Source: Mesobacillus foraminis
Lineage (GTDB): Bacteria; Bacillota; Bacilli; Bacillales; Cytobacillaceae
NCBI RefSeq assembly: GCF_004340465.1
Contig: NZ_SLVV01000006.1
Coordinates: 124,001-188,000, forward strand
Reading direction: 5' to 3'
DNA length: 64,000 nt
Both the position numbers and the translations under genes were made by a program. The notes under the pieces were generated by a model. It searched no databases and was not told the DNA's origin. It saw nothing but the letters and a program-made list of their open reading frames with translations. Shown here piece after piece: positions 7,594-17,200 of this stretch; within the stretch, counting starts at the first letter, position 1, and the number at the start of each line of letters is the position of its first letter.

Positions 7594-8012
7594 CAAAGAT
7601 GGCAGAGATGATTGTCGGACATGCTTTGGAAGACATACAGCTTCGACCGGTCACGCGCATTGACTTGATTAAATATGCAGGGGCCTCTGGGGATTTTAAT
7701 CCCATCCATACCATTGACGAGGAAGCTAAGAAGGCAGGATTGCCGGGCATCATTGCCCATGGAATGTGGACGATGGGCAATTTGGCCAAGCTGTTTACCC
7801 CGTATTATGAAGAAGGATTCATACAGGATTACAGTATTCGATTCCGAGGAATGGTTTTTTTGGGTGATGTAATTACTCTGAAGGCTGAGCTGAAGGAAAG
7901 GGTGGAAAACAGGATGAGCTTTGAGGTACAGGCGATTAATCAGGAGGGAGGCCCTGTCCTAAAAGGCAAGGTTGTCTATCCACTCTATAAACCGGCTGTC
8001 AAACAGACCTAG
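7590..8012 (+). CDS. MaoC-type enoyl-CoA hydratase, catalytic subunit
   Basis: 140 residues with the hydratase-2 motif intact: YAGASGDFNPIH, D35 and H40, followed by the conserved GIIAHGMWTMG helix. It would hydrate a trans-2-enoyl-CoA to an (R)-3-hydroxyacyl-CoA. ATGA overlap with the preceding gene suggests coupled translation and fixed stoichiometry; I infer a HadAB- or ChsH1/H2-like heterodimer. Alone, it could also act as an R-specific hydratase homodimer. Confidence 0.85.
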   Translation: MTKMAEMIVGHALEDIQLRPVTRIDLIKYAGASGDFNPIHTIDEEAKKAGLPGIIAHGMWTMGNLAKLFTPYYEEGFIQDYSIRFRGMVFLGDVITLKAELKERVENRMSFEVQAINQEGGPVLKGKVVYPLYKPAVKQT

Positions 8013-8241
8013 CCTTTGCATTTCAGGAAAGGAAGCCAATTACAATGAATTTAATATGATCTTTCCTGTGGAGCGGTGAGGCAGCTAATAAGCGAAGAGC
8101 TTGCTGCTTCCATCCTGTTCATTTTTAAACTGACTGATCCAACAAAGCATAACACCCCTCTAAAATATGCCCTCATAAAAGTCAATGTCTGTAAATTACA
8201 TATTGAAATTAGTCGAAATGAAAAGTGAGGGAGTGTCAAAT
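8013..8241. other. Intergenic stretch before acyl-CoA dehydrogenase
   Basis: No gene. A hairpin GCAGC-taat-AAGC...GCTT-GCTGC lies around 8081-8108 without a T tail, so it may be an RNA-processing or stability element rather than a terminator. Confidence 0.4.
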
Positions 8242-9447
8242 ATGAACTTTACCTATTCTGATAAAGTGAAGGAGCTCCAGCAAAAATTAAGCCAGTTCAT
8301 GGATGACTATGTGTATCCTAATGAACGGCTATACTATGACCAGCTTAATCCTGGGGAGCGTTTTGCATCAATTCCTCCGATTATAGAGGAGCTCAAACAA
8401 AAGGCCCGGGAGCAAGGGTTATGGAATCTGTTTCTACCTGAGAGTGAATATGGAGCAGGTCTGACTAACCTGGAATATGCACCGCTCTGTGAAATTATGG
8501 GGCGGTCCAGCATAGCTCCCGAGGTTTTCAATTGTGCAGCGCCGGACACTGGAAACATGGAAGTCCTTGCTCGGTACGGAACAGAAGAGCATAAGAAAAA
8601 ATGGCTCAAGCCCCTTCTCAATGGAGAAATTCGTTCCTGCTTCTCCATGACTGAACCAGATGTGGCATCCTCAGATGCAACCAATATCGAGGCAAGCATT
8701 GTCAGGGATGGAGATGAGTATGTCATCAATGGTATAAAATGGTGGTCCTCCGGGGCAGGGGATCCCCGTTGTAAAATCGCGATTGTCATGGGTAAGAGCA
8801 ACCCGGATGCCGAGAAGCATAAACAGCAGTCGATGATTCTCGTGCCGCTTGATACTACCGGAGTCACCGTAAAGAGACTTTTACCTGTTTTTGGCTATGA
8901 CCATGCTCCCCATGGCCACGCTGAGATTGAATATAAAAATGTCCGTGTACCTGCTGGCAACATGCTTTGGGGAGAAGGAAAGGGTTTTGCCATTGCCCAG
9001 GGAAGGCTTGGTCCAGGGCGAATCCATCATTGCATGAGGACAATCGGTGCTGCCGAGCGGGCGCTTGAGGAATTATGCAAGCGGGTCCAAAGCAGAACTG
9101 CCTTTGGGAAGAAGCTGGCCGACCAGGGGGTCATAAAGGAGTGGATAGCTGATTCCAGGATTGAAATTGAACAGGCAAGGCTTCTTACTTTAAAGGCTGC
9201 TTATATGATGGACAAGGTTGGAAATAAGGAAGCAAAGGCCGAGATAGCCATGATTAAAGTGGTGGCTCCCAATATGGCACTTAAAGTAATTGACCGGGCC
9301 ATCCAGGCTTTTGGGGCAGCGGGTGTCAGCGAGGATTTTCCATTAGCATCAAGCTGGGCAAATATCCGGACGCTCCGCCTCGCCGACGGACCTGATGAAG
9401 TCCACCGCCGGGCAATTGCCCGTTACGAATTAGAAAAATACAAGTGA
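8242..9447 (+). CDS. Acyl-CoA dehydrogenase, ACAD10/11-like
   Basis: 401 residues; FAD enzyme introducing a 2,3-double bond in an acyl-CoA. Seen: [15 protein letters not shown] and the [13 protein letters not shown] segment, both characteristic of the ACAD10/11 subgroup, and near the C-terminus [10 protein letters not shown]. In MCAD-type enzymes the catalytic Glu sits in an EGT motif; the aligned position here is D382 in ADG. ATG 8242 is chosen over the longer frame because AGGGAG lies nine bases before it. Animal ACAD10/11 and bacterial Lva enzymes act on 4-hydroxyacyl chains with an APH-type kinase; no kinase gene is near. Confidence 0.88.
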   Translation: MNFTYSDKVKELQQKLSQFMDDYVYPNERLYYDQLNPGERFASIPPIIEELKQKAREQGLWNLFLPESEYGAGLTNLEYAPLCEIMGRSSIAPEVFNCAAPDTGNMEVLARYGTEEHKKKWLKPLLNGEIRSCFSMTEPDVASSDATNIEASIVRDGDEYVINGIKWWSSGAGDPRCKIAIVMGKSNPDAEKHKQQSMILVPLDTTGVTVKRLLPVFGYDHAPHGHAEIEYKNVRVPAGNMLWGEGKGFAIAQGRLGPGRIHHCMRTIGAAERALEELCKRVQSRTAFGKKLADQGVIKEWIADSRIEIEQARLLTLKAAYMMDKVGNKEAKAEIAMIKVVAPNMALKVIDRAIQAFGAAGVSEDFPLASSWANIRTLRLADGPDEVHRRAIARYELEKYK

Positions 9448-9463
9448 GAGGAGGCAGGTATAC

Positions 9464-10237
9464 ATGCATATAAGAGAATTATTCGATTTGACAGGGAAGA
9501 CAGCGATTGTAACCGGGGGCGGCCGAGGATTAGGGGAACAAATTGCTGAAGGATTCGCCGAAGCAGGTGCGAATGTTGTTCTCTGTTCTCGGAAGGAGGC
9601 GGCCTGCGCCGAGGTGGCTGCGAAATTGGGTAAATTAGGGACAGGGACTTTGGCCTTGAAATGTGATGTTTCAAACCAGGAGGAGGTAGACAGGGTGGTG
9701 CAGGCGGCCGTGGATAAATTTGGCCGCATCGATATCCTAGTCAACAACAGTGGTGCTTCCTGGGGGGCGCCGGTTGAGGATATGCCGCTGGAAGCCTGGA
9801 AAAAAGTGATGGATGTCAATGTAACCGGAACCTTTCTAATGTCCCAGGCTGTTGGCAAGGTAATGCTGGAACAAGGGGCAGGCAAGATTATAAATATAGC
9901 ATCCGTTGCGGGTCTAAAGGGATCCAGCCCCGAAGTCATGAATGCGATTGGGTACAATGCGAGCAAAGGGGCGGTGATTTCTTTTACAAAAGACCTTGCA
10001 GTTAAATGGGGGCCCCGGGGCATTTATGTAAATGCCATTGCACCCGGGTTCTTTCCTACTAAAATGTCAAAGGGAATTTTGGACAAAAGAGGGGAAGCAA
10101 TTCTTGAAGGAACGCCGCTTAGGAAATTTGGAACTGAAAATGATCTGAAGGGAGTGGCTCTGTTCCTTGCTGCACCTGCATCAGATTTTATCACAGGAGA
10201 AATTATTGTCGTCGATGGCGGTACGAACGCTATGTAG
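9464..10237 (+). CDS. SDR-family oxidoreductase
   Basis: 257 residues, last gene of the acyl-CoA cluster, 16 bases after the dehydrogenase gene. Seen: TGGGRGLGEQ near residue 17, NNSG (usual NNAG) near 95, catalytic Y164 and K168 in GYNASKGA, and GGTNAM at the end. It resembles gluconate 5-dehydrogenase/FabG-type SDRs. With one SDR at each end of the operon, one probably handles the hydroxyacyl product of the hydratase and the other a different alcohol or ketone in the same pathway. Confidence 0.85.
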   Translation: MHIRELFDLTGKTAIVTGGGRGLGEQIAEGFAEAGANVVLCSRKEAACAEVAAKLGKLGTGTLALKCDVSNQEEVDRVVQAAVDKFGRIDILVNNSGASWGAPVEDMPLEAWKKVMDVNVTGTFLMSQAVGKVMLEQGAGKIINIASVAGLKGSSPEVMNAIGYNASKGAVISFTKDLAVKWGPRGIYVNAIAPGFFPTKMSKGILDKRGEAILEGTPLRKFGTENDLKGVALFLAAPASDFITGEIIVVDGGTNAM

Positions 10238-10328
10238 TTTTAAAGAATCATAGGGGAATAGAGTGGGAAGAGTAATGAGTGGCTGAATGAAACGGCATGG
10301 ATTTATTGTAAATCGGTGATAAAATCCC

Positions 10329-11030
10329 TTCCCCTTTAATTCGCGGGGGAAGGTAACGTAAGAGGGTTAAACGTGCTCTGACCTCCTTGATCTCGCGAGG
10401 AAGGTAACGTAACTGGTCTATATGAGCCCTGTCCTCCTTGAAATCGCAAGGAAAGGTAACGTAAGAGGGTGATATGAGCCCTGACCTCCTGAAATCGCAA
10501 GGAAAGGTAACGTAAGAGGGTTATATGAGCCCTGACCTCCTTGAAATCGCAAGGAAAGGTAACGTAAGAGGATTATATGAGCCCTGACCTCCTGAAATCG
10601 CAAGGAAAGGTAACGTAAGAGGATTATATAAGCCCTGACCTCCTTGAAATCGCAAGGGAAGGTAACGTATGAGGGTGATATGAGCCCTTTCCTCCTTGAA
10701 ATTGCAAGGAAAGGTAACGTAAGAGGGTGATACGAGCCCTTTCCTCCTTGAAATTGCAAGGAAAGGTAACGTAAGAGGGTGATACGAGCCCTGACCTCCT
10801 TGAAATCGCAAGAAAAGGTAACGTAAGAGGATTATACGAGCCCTGACCTCCTTGAAATCGCAAGAAAAGGTAACGTAAGAGGATTATACGAGCCCTGACC
10901 TCCTTGAAATCGCAAGGAAAGGTAACGTAAGAGGGTGATAGGAGTCCTGTCCTCCTTGAAATCGCAAGGGAAGGTAACGTAAAGCGGTGATAAGAGCCCG
11001 TTCTGCCTCTAATTTGAAGGGGAAAGTAAA
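10329..11030. repeat. Tandem array of 13 repeats, 51/52-bp period
   Basis: The anchor AGGTAACGTA (with small changes) recurs at 10351, 10402, 10454, 10505, 10557, 10608, 10660, 10712, 10764, 10816, 10868, 10920 and 10972: spacings 51 or 52. Each unit also has GAGCCCTGACCTCCTTGAAA and the small dyad CCTTG-aaatcg-CAAGG. Units are nearly identical in the centre and decay at both edges. The 51-bp units lack part of the TTG in CTCCTTGAA. There are no spacers between units. It lies between two plus-strand units. Confidence 0.95.
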
Positions 11031-11327
11031 TGAGGATGAGTTAGTACGAACAGCGGCGACAAATTCAATTATTTTACCGCACAGCGATTGACGTGCAGAA
11101 AGGTATCTATTTTGGGTGTTCTGGTCAGATGTGTGGCAAAAGGGCCTCAAGAAGTTCTTATTCTTTTATCTTCTTGAATGAAATAAAAATGGATGAAGAA
11201 GTGCCTCTTTGCCTGTATATGCAGGAGAGAGGTATTTTTTAGTTATTTTATTGAGACTGGTTTGCTATTAAAAAAGCTCTCTCCAGATGTAGATTGCCCC
11301 ATTTTTTTGGTTTGAAATCTTCTTAAT

Positions 11328-11366
11328 ACATTTGATATTACAAATGTTTAGTTTTGATTTTACAAA
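11328..11366. promoter_or_regulatory. Candidate DeoR operator pair
   Basis: TTTGATnTTACAAA occurs twice as a direct repeat, at 11331-11344 and 11353-11366, 22 bp apart (about two helical turns). The first lies in the palindrome ACATTTG-atatta-CAAATGT. Both sit about 60-95 bases before the deoR start, as expected for autoregulation; the regulator match is inference. Confidence 0.5.
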
Positions 11367-11425
11367 AGAAAAATTCAAAGGTAAACTGGTTAGTGCTTTC
11401 AAATCGAAATGCAGGGTGATGTGGA

Positions 11426-12379
11426 TTGGAAAGAGATGAAAAGTTCCAGAAAATAATCGAAGCGGCGAAGCTTTACTATTTATTAGACTACACTCAAAGC
11501 GAGATTGCCAAGACACTGGGGGTATCCAGGCCAACGGTTTCCCGCTTTCTCCAGCAGGCAAAAAGTGAAGGGATTGTCCAGATTAAAATCATGGACCCGA
11601 CCGCAGAGGCGGAGAATCTGTCCCGGAAACTAAGGGAAACCTTTAGATTAAAACAGGCAAGAGTCGTGCCGATTCCTCAATACGAAGAAAACCTGATAAA
11701 AAATTATCTGGGGCATGCAGCGGCAAACTATCTAAATGAAAGTGTCAAGGACGAAGATATTATTGGGGTTACCTGGGGGACGACTTTATATCATGTCGCA
11801 ATCGAGCTAAAGCAAAAGTTTGTCCGTGATGTAAAGGTGGTACAGTTAAAAGGCGGCATCAGCTATTCTGAAACAAATACGTATGCTTCAGAAATACTCT
11901 ATTTGTTTGGGAAAGCGTTTAACAGCACTCCTCATCATTTATATTTGCCTGCCATTGTCGACCAGGTTGTCGTTAAACAAGCAATGGAAGCCGACCGCCA
12001 TATTCGCGAAATTATGGATTTAGGAAAGCAGGCCAACATTGCTATTTTTACGATTGGAACAGTGAATCCAGAATCTCTTCTCTTTAAGCTGGGCTATTTT
12101 ACTGAGAGGGATTTAGCCTTTTTAAATGGATGTGCTGTGGGTGACATTTGTTCAAGGTTTTTTGACCGGGATGGGAGGATTTGCAGCCAGGAGTTAAATG
12201 AAAGAACTCTCGGAATAAATCTTGAGGAACTAAAAACTAAGGAGAGCTCTATTCTGGTTGCTGGCGGAGCGAATAAAATTGAAGGAATTTACGGAGCACT
12301 GAAGGGTGGATATGCAAATATCCTGATTACTGACCAATTTACCGCTAAGTTTTTATTGGACAAGGCTGAGGAAAGTTAA
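11426..12379 (+). CDS. deoR: DeoR, SorC-family deoxyribonucleoside regulator
   Basis: 317 residues, close to B. subtilis DeoR length. N-terminal helix-turn-helix (YTQSEIAKTLGVSRPTVSRF, residues ~22-41) followed by the SorC sugar-binding domain with GVTWGTTLYHVA and the C-terminal GGANKIEGIYGALKGG. In B. subtilis DeoR represses dra-nupC-pdp and is released by deoxyribose-5-phosphate. Start is TTG at 11426 after a weak AGGGTGATG. nupC follows in the same direction; dra and pdp are not in the window. Confidence 0.88.
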   Translation: MERDEKFQKIIEAAKLYYLLDYTQSEIAKTLGVSRPTVSRFLQQAKSEGIVQIKIMDPTAEAENLSRKLRETFRLKQARVVPIPQYEENLIKNYLGHAAANYLNESVKDEDIIGVTWGTTLYHVAIELKQKFVRDVKVVQLKGGISYSETNTYASEILYLFGKAFNSTPHHLYLPAIVDQVVVKQAMEADRHIREIMDLGKQANIAIFTIGTVNPESLLFKLGYFTERDLAFLNGCAVGDICSRFFDRDGRICSQELNERTLGINLEELKTKESSILVAGGANKIEGIYGALKGGYANILITDQFTAKFLLDKAEES

Positions 12380-12455
12380 TGCCAATTTGTCTGCACCTAT
12401 TCAATGTTAACCAAGTTTTTTCGCATTTAAATTCTGCCATAAGACGTTTGCAATT

Positions 12456-12504
12456 GTTTAGTCGGTTTAGTAGTGATAGCGGCTGTCGCTAAGCAGGACT
12501 AAAC
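12456..12504 (+). other. Nested hairpin in the leader of nupC
   Basis: Outer stem GTTTAGTC/GACTAAAC (12456-12463 with 12497-12504) encloses an inner stem TAGCG-gctgt-CGCTA. No T run follows, so it is not a simple terminator. It could be a leader element or the processed end of deoR mRNA. It matches no riboswitch consensus I can recall. Confidence 0.4.
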
Positions 12505-12613
12505 ATTAATTACCCTTGTTTTTTCCTGCCCGCCGTTCTTCGGGAACAATTTCGAAACTGCATTTCGTATATTTCTCGTAAAAAAACAACAAGATACTAC
12601 TGAGGTGACCGAC

Positions 12614-13828
12614 TTGAATTATTTATGGGGTTTACTAGGAATTATTACAGTTTTGGCAATCGCTCTGCTGCTTTCGGCCAACAGGAAGGCAATTAAGCTC
12701 CGAACGGTCCTTGGGGGACTGGCTATCCAGTTTATTTTTGCTTTTATAGTCCTGAAATGGGAGACTGGACGTGAAGCTCTGAAGCAAGTTTCATTAGGTG
12801 TCCAATCGGTTATAGGGTATGCGAATGAGGGTGTTAATTTCCTGTTCGGAGGGATTTTCCAGGCCGAGAATGTTGGTTCCATTTTTGCTTTTCAAGTTTT
12901 GCCAATCATAATCTTCTTCTCGTCGCTGATTTCGGTGCTTTATTATTTAGGAATCATGCAGTGGATTATTAAAATTCTTGGCGGGGGACTGGCAAAACTA
13001 TTAGGCACCAGCAATGCAGAATCTCTATCGGCGGCTGCCAATATTTTCGTCGGCCAGACAGAGGCTCCGCTTGTCATTAAGCCATACATTGCAAAGCTGA
13101 CTCAATCCGAGCTTTTTGCGGTTATGGTTGGCGGACTTGCTTCCGTAGCCGGCTCAGTGCTGGTTGGCTATTCGTTGCTGGGTGTCCCTCTTGAGTATCT
13201 GCTTGCAGCCAGTTTCATGGCTGCCCCTGCAGGACTTGTACTGGCAAAGATCATGATGCCGGAAACGGAAAAACCGCAAACGAACGAGAGCTTAGATATG
13301 GAGCGTGATGAGGAGTCCGCCAATGTCATTCAGGCCGCAGCAAGTGGTGCAAGTGTCGGTCTTCAGCTGGCACTGAATGTGGGAGCAATGCTGTTGGCGT
13401 TCATCGCCATTATTGCCTTAGTTAACGGGATATTAGGTGGAATTGGCAATCTGTTTAATGTTGAGGGCATAACCCTTGAGCGGATTCTGGGATTTGTGTT
13501 TGCGCCATTAGCTTTTGCAGTGGGTGTGCCATGGGAAGAAGCAGTCAAGGCGGGCGGATTTATAGGTCAAAAGCTTGTTCTGAATGAATTTGTTGCCTAT
13601 GCTTCCTTCGCGCCTCAAATAGGGGAGCTAACTCCAAAAACGGTAGCAGTCGTGAGCTTTGCATTGTGTGGGTTTGCAAACCTTTCCTCACTGGGAATTC
13701 TGCTCGGAGGACTTGGCAATCTTGCTCCAAACCGCAGAGGCGACATTGCCCGCCTTGGTATGCGTGCTATAGCAGCAGGGATGCTTGCATCCTTGTTAAG
13801 TGCCGCAATTGCCGGTATGCTCATTTAA
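12614..13828 (+). CDS. nupC: Concentrative nucleoside transporter
   Basis: 404-residue CNT-family cation/nucleoside symporter. Seen: N-terminal helices, the helical-hairpin segment NIFVGQTEAPLVIKPY that carries the nucleoside/sodium site, and the C-terminal GFANLSSLGILLGGLGNLAP. TTG 12614 is chosen, five bases after GAGGTGA; the frame-first GTG 12605 is part of the ribosome site, and NYLWGLLGII matches the usual NupC N-terminus. Located after deoR, consistent with deoxynucleoside uptake. A strong terminator follows. Confidence 0.92.
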   Translation: MNYLWGLLGIITVLAIALLLSANRKAIKLRTVLGGLAIQFIFAFIVLKWETGREALKQVSLGVQSVIGYANEGVNFLFGGIFQAENVGSIFAFQVLPIIIFFSSLISVLYYLGIMQWIIKILGGGLAKLLGTSNAESLSAAANIFVGQTEAPLVIKPYIAKLTQSELFAVMVGGLASVAGSVLVGYSLLGVPLEYLLAASFMAAPAGLVLAKIMMPETEKPQTNESLDMERDEESANVIQAAASGASVGLQLALNVGAMLLAFIAIIALVNGILGGIGNLFNVEGITLERILGFVFAPLAFAVGVPWEEAVKAGGFIGQKLVLNEFVAYASFAPQIGELTPKTVAVVSFALCGFANLSSLGILLGGLGNLAPNRRGDIARLGMRAIAAGMLASLLSAAIAGMLI

Positions 13829-13883
13829 GTGACGTTTTAATCAGCAATTAATTGAGGGGTTTCTGTTAGTTGTAAAACGGAAA

Positions 13884-13913
13884 GCAAGGGCAGTAATAGG
13901 CCCTTGCTTTTTT
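13884..13913 (+). terminator. Terminator after nupC
   Basis: Stem GCAAGGGC/GCCCTTGC followed by six T. Confidence 0.92.
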
Positions 13914-13969
13914 GTTTTTGGTGGATTGATTGTATGTAGATCCTTTTATAATTTTTCCCATGGTTGGGA

Positions 13970-14215
13970 TAAGAATAACTATGTAAGATTTTTCATAAGC
14001 ACATTGATGAGAAGTCAGGGCAGCCCATGAAGCGTCCATAGTGCCCGTTTTCTAAATTTCAATGGAAGTAGGGTAACCATGAACGATTCCATAAGCGCCC
14101 CAAACCACTTTTAAAAAAAGAAAAGGATCGCTATGAAGAAGTTATAGTGTTGGTTGGTATAGAGTGAAAAAGAGAAGGCAGGGTAATCATGTATCATCCA
14201 TGTTCGCTGATTTTT
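13970..14215. repeat. Degenerate tandem repeat, ~52-56-bp period
   Basis: A diverged motif of the form CCATGAAnnATTCCATAAGC recurs near 13975, 14025, 14077, 14131 and 14187 (spacings about 50, 52, 54, 56), and several units share a downstream AGGCAGGGTAA-like segment. Identity between units is low but the phase is kept. It looks like a decayed relative, in period, of the arrays at 10.3 and 39.6 kb. Confidence 0.55.
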
Positions 14216-14250
14216 CAGTACTACAAAGGACAATTTCCATTTGACTGTAG

Positions 14251-14290
14251 AAAAAAAACAGGCAGCACCTTCTAAAAAGGCGCTGCCTGA
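14251..14290 (-). terminator. Terminator of the metI-metC-yitJ-metH operon
   Basis: Stem AGGCAGC-A-CCTT/AAGG-C-GCTGCCT followed on the minus strand by eight T; four bases past the metH stop. Confidence 0.9.
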
Positions 14291-14294
14291 TATT

Positions 14295-17200
14295 TTATCG
14301 CATGACGTTGAAATACCGTGCTTCTGGATGAGAAAACACAATGGCGGAAACAGACGCTTCCGGGTCCATCATGCAGCCGTCCGTTAATTGAATCCCAATG
14401 TCTTCTGGCTGGATCAGCTTGAAAAGCTTCTGCTGATCTTCCAAATCCGGGCAAGCGGGGTAACCAAAGGAGAATCTTTGCCCCTGGTACTTGGCGGAGA
14501 ACCTGTCTTTCATCGACATGGTCAGCGGATCAGGGAATCCCCAACGGTCCCGCATTTGGCGGTGGATGAGCTCGGCAAATCCTTCAGCCGTTTCCAAAGC
14601 AAGAGCCTGGAGAGTATGATTTTCCAGGAAGCGTCCTTCCGACTTTAGCTTTTCCGCAGCCTGGCGGATGCCGTTCCCGGCGGTGACAGCGAAGAATCCG
14701 ACATAATCGATTTCATTGTCGCCGACAGGGCGAATGTAGTCAGCAAGACATAGTCCCGGGTCGCTGTCCTGGCGTGGGAAATCAAAGGTTTCAATAATCC
14801 TGCCTGGCTTCTCGGGGTCATAAATGTGAATTTTATTGCCGTCTGCCTGTGCAGGGAAGAACTGATAGACAGCTTTTGGCTGAATCCAATTGTTAGCCTT
14901 GGCCTCCTGCAAGAGGGACTGAACGACCTCATAAACCTTCACGGCTTTTTCATTTCCTTCAGCGAGGAGCCTGTCAACTTTCCCTTTCACGCCAAGGTGG
15001 TGGCCAATCAGCATTTGCTGGTTGATATATGGCTCAATATGATCGAGCGAATAGGATGCAAGCAAATGTCTTTTCGTGTCCTGCGGGATGAAGATCGGTG
15101 CTTTTGTTGTTGTCCGTGGACGAGTAAGTACTGCGGTCGCCGTTCGACTGCTGGCAGCGGGTTCCTGAATTGCCGGAACGGCTTCCAGCTTTGCTTTCTT
15201 TTCCGAAAGGTACTTCTCGTATTCCTCAGGCTCTTGCAGTGAATTAGCAAGAGATAGCCCGTTCATTGCATCCTTGGCATATAAAACAACACCGTCGTAT
15301 TCCCTGGAAATCTTATTATCCGTGAATTTTCTGGTCAGAGCAGCTCCTCCCACTAAAATTGGAACATCAATTCCTGCCTGTTTCATATCATGTGCCGTCA
15401 GCACCATCTGCTGGGCGGACTTAACAAGCAATCCAGAAAGGCCGACAATATCAGGCTGCTCTTTTTTTACCGCTTCAATCAGGCTTGTCGGATTGACCTT
15501 AATTCCAAGGTCGACTACATTATAGCCGTTATTGCTAAGGATGATATCAACCAGGTTTTTGCCGATATCATGGACGTCACCTTTAACGGTTGCAAGGATG
15601 ACCTTCCCTTTTGTCGAGGAAGTTTCGTTCTTTTCCATATGCGGTTCCAGGTGGGAAACTGCGGCCTTCATGACCTCGGCGCTTTGGAGAACTTCGGCTA
15701 CGATCAATTGGTTGTCGTTGAAAAGCCGTCCTACTTCCTTCATTCCATCCATCAAAGGACCATTAATGATATCAAGAGGGGCAGGGTAGGCTTCAAGCGC
15801 AGCATCCAGGTCAGGAATCAAGCCTTCCTTGGTTCCTTCCACCACGTAATAAGCAAGGCGTTCCTCCAATGTCATATCAGGTATGCTGTTTTTGGATTCC
15901 TTTTTCTTTCCACGGTAAAATTCCGTAAATTTCGCTAATGTTTCATCTGTTGTGCGGAACAGCAAATCTTCGGCCATCGCTACTTCTTCTTTGGAGATGG
16001 AAGCAAAGCGCTCAAGCTTTTCCGTATTGACAATCGCGTAATCCAGTCCGGCCTGTGTACAGTGGTACAGGAATACAGAGTTTAAAACTTCCCGGCCAAC
16101 AGGCGGGAGCCCGAAGCTTACATTACTGATCCCCAGAATTGCCTGAGTTTCAGGTAATGCCTCTTTAATCTTCCTGATTCCATCCACGGTTGCCTTTGCG
16201 GACCCAATATATTGTTCATCCCCCGTTCCTACCGGGAAGACCAATGGATCAAAGATCAGGTCCTGCGGGGCAATTTTATATTTATTTACTAACAGGTCGT
16301 AGGAGCGTTTCGCAATTTCCAGCTTTCTTTCTGCCGTAACACCCATACCTTTTTCATCAATTGTCCCGACAACAACGGCAGCGCCAAATTTGTGGATAAG
16401 GGGAACAATGGCTTCAAACCGTTCCTCGCCATCTTCCAGGTTGATCGAATTGATAATGGCTTTTCCCTGGGAGTATTTCAGCGCCCGTTCAAGGACCTGT
16501 TCGTCCGTTGAATCAATGACGAGAGGGACTTTGACTTTTTTCACTGCCTCGATTATGAATTGCTCCATGTCATTCAGTTCATCACGGTCGGGGTCTGCGA
16601 GACAGATATCAATCACGTGGGCACCGTTCTTGACCTGGGCCCTGGCTACTTCTGCCGCTTCTTCAAACTTGCCTTCGGTGATCAGCCGCTTAAACTTTCT
16701 TGAGCCGATGACATTGGTCCGCTCGCCAACCATGATAGGCCTTAGAGTCGGGTCATCATAAATGAAAGGCTCAATCCCGGAGACCATATGGTGGTTGTTA
16801 TTTTCTGTTTGCCGCGGCTCGTAGGCCTTCATCTTTTCTGCCATTGCCTTTATATGGTCAGGGGTGGTGCCACAGCAGCCGCCCACAATATTGAGCCATC
16901 CTTCTTTTGCAAAGTCTTCCAGCTTTTGAGCAAGTGTTTCCGGGGTCTCATGGTAGAGCCCTTCTTCATCCGGCAGACCGGCATTTGGATAACAGCTGAC
17001 AGCCGAAGTGGCGAGGCCGGAAAGGGAACGCAAATGATCCTGCATGAATTCTGGTCCGGTGGCACAGTTCAAACCAACGGAAATGGGCTTCATATGTTCA
17101 ACGGAAATATAAAATGCTTCTATGGACTGGCCTGCCAGAGTAGTGCCCATTGGTTCAATCGTAGCCGAGATCATCAGCGGAAGCTCTTTCCCATGCTGTT

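Noticed and set aside
10418-11150. Open minus-strand frames of 79-113 codons with repeated FPLAIS/FQGGQGSY-like peptides
   Set aside because: They lie wholly inside the 51/52-bp array; the repetition of the DNA makes them open, and the chance AGGAGG in each unit mimics ribosome sites.
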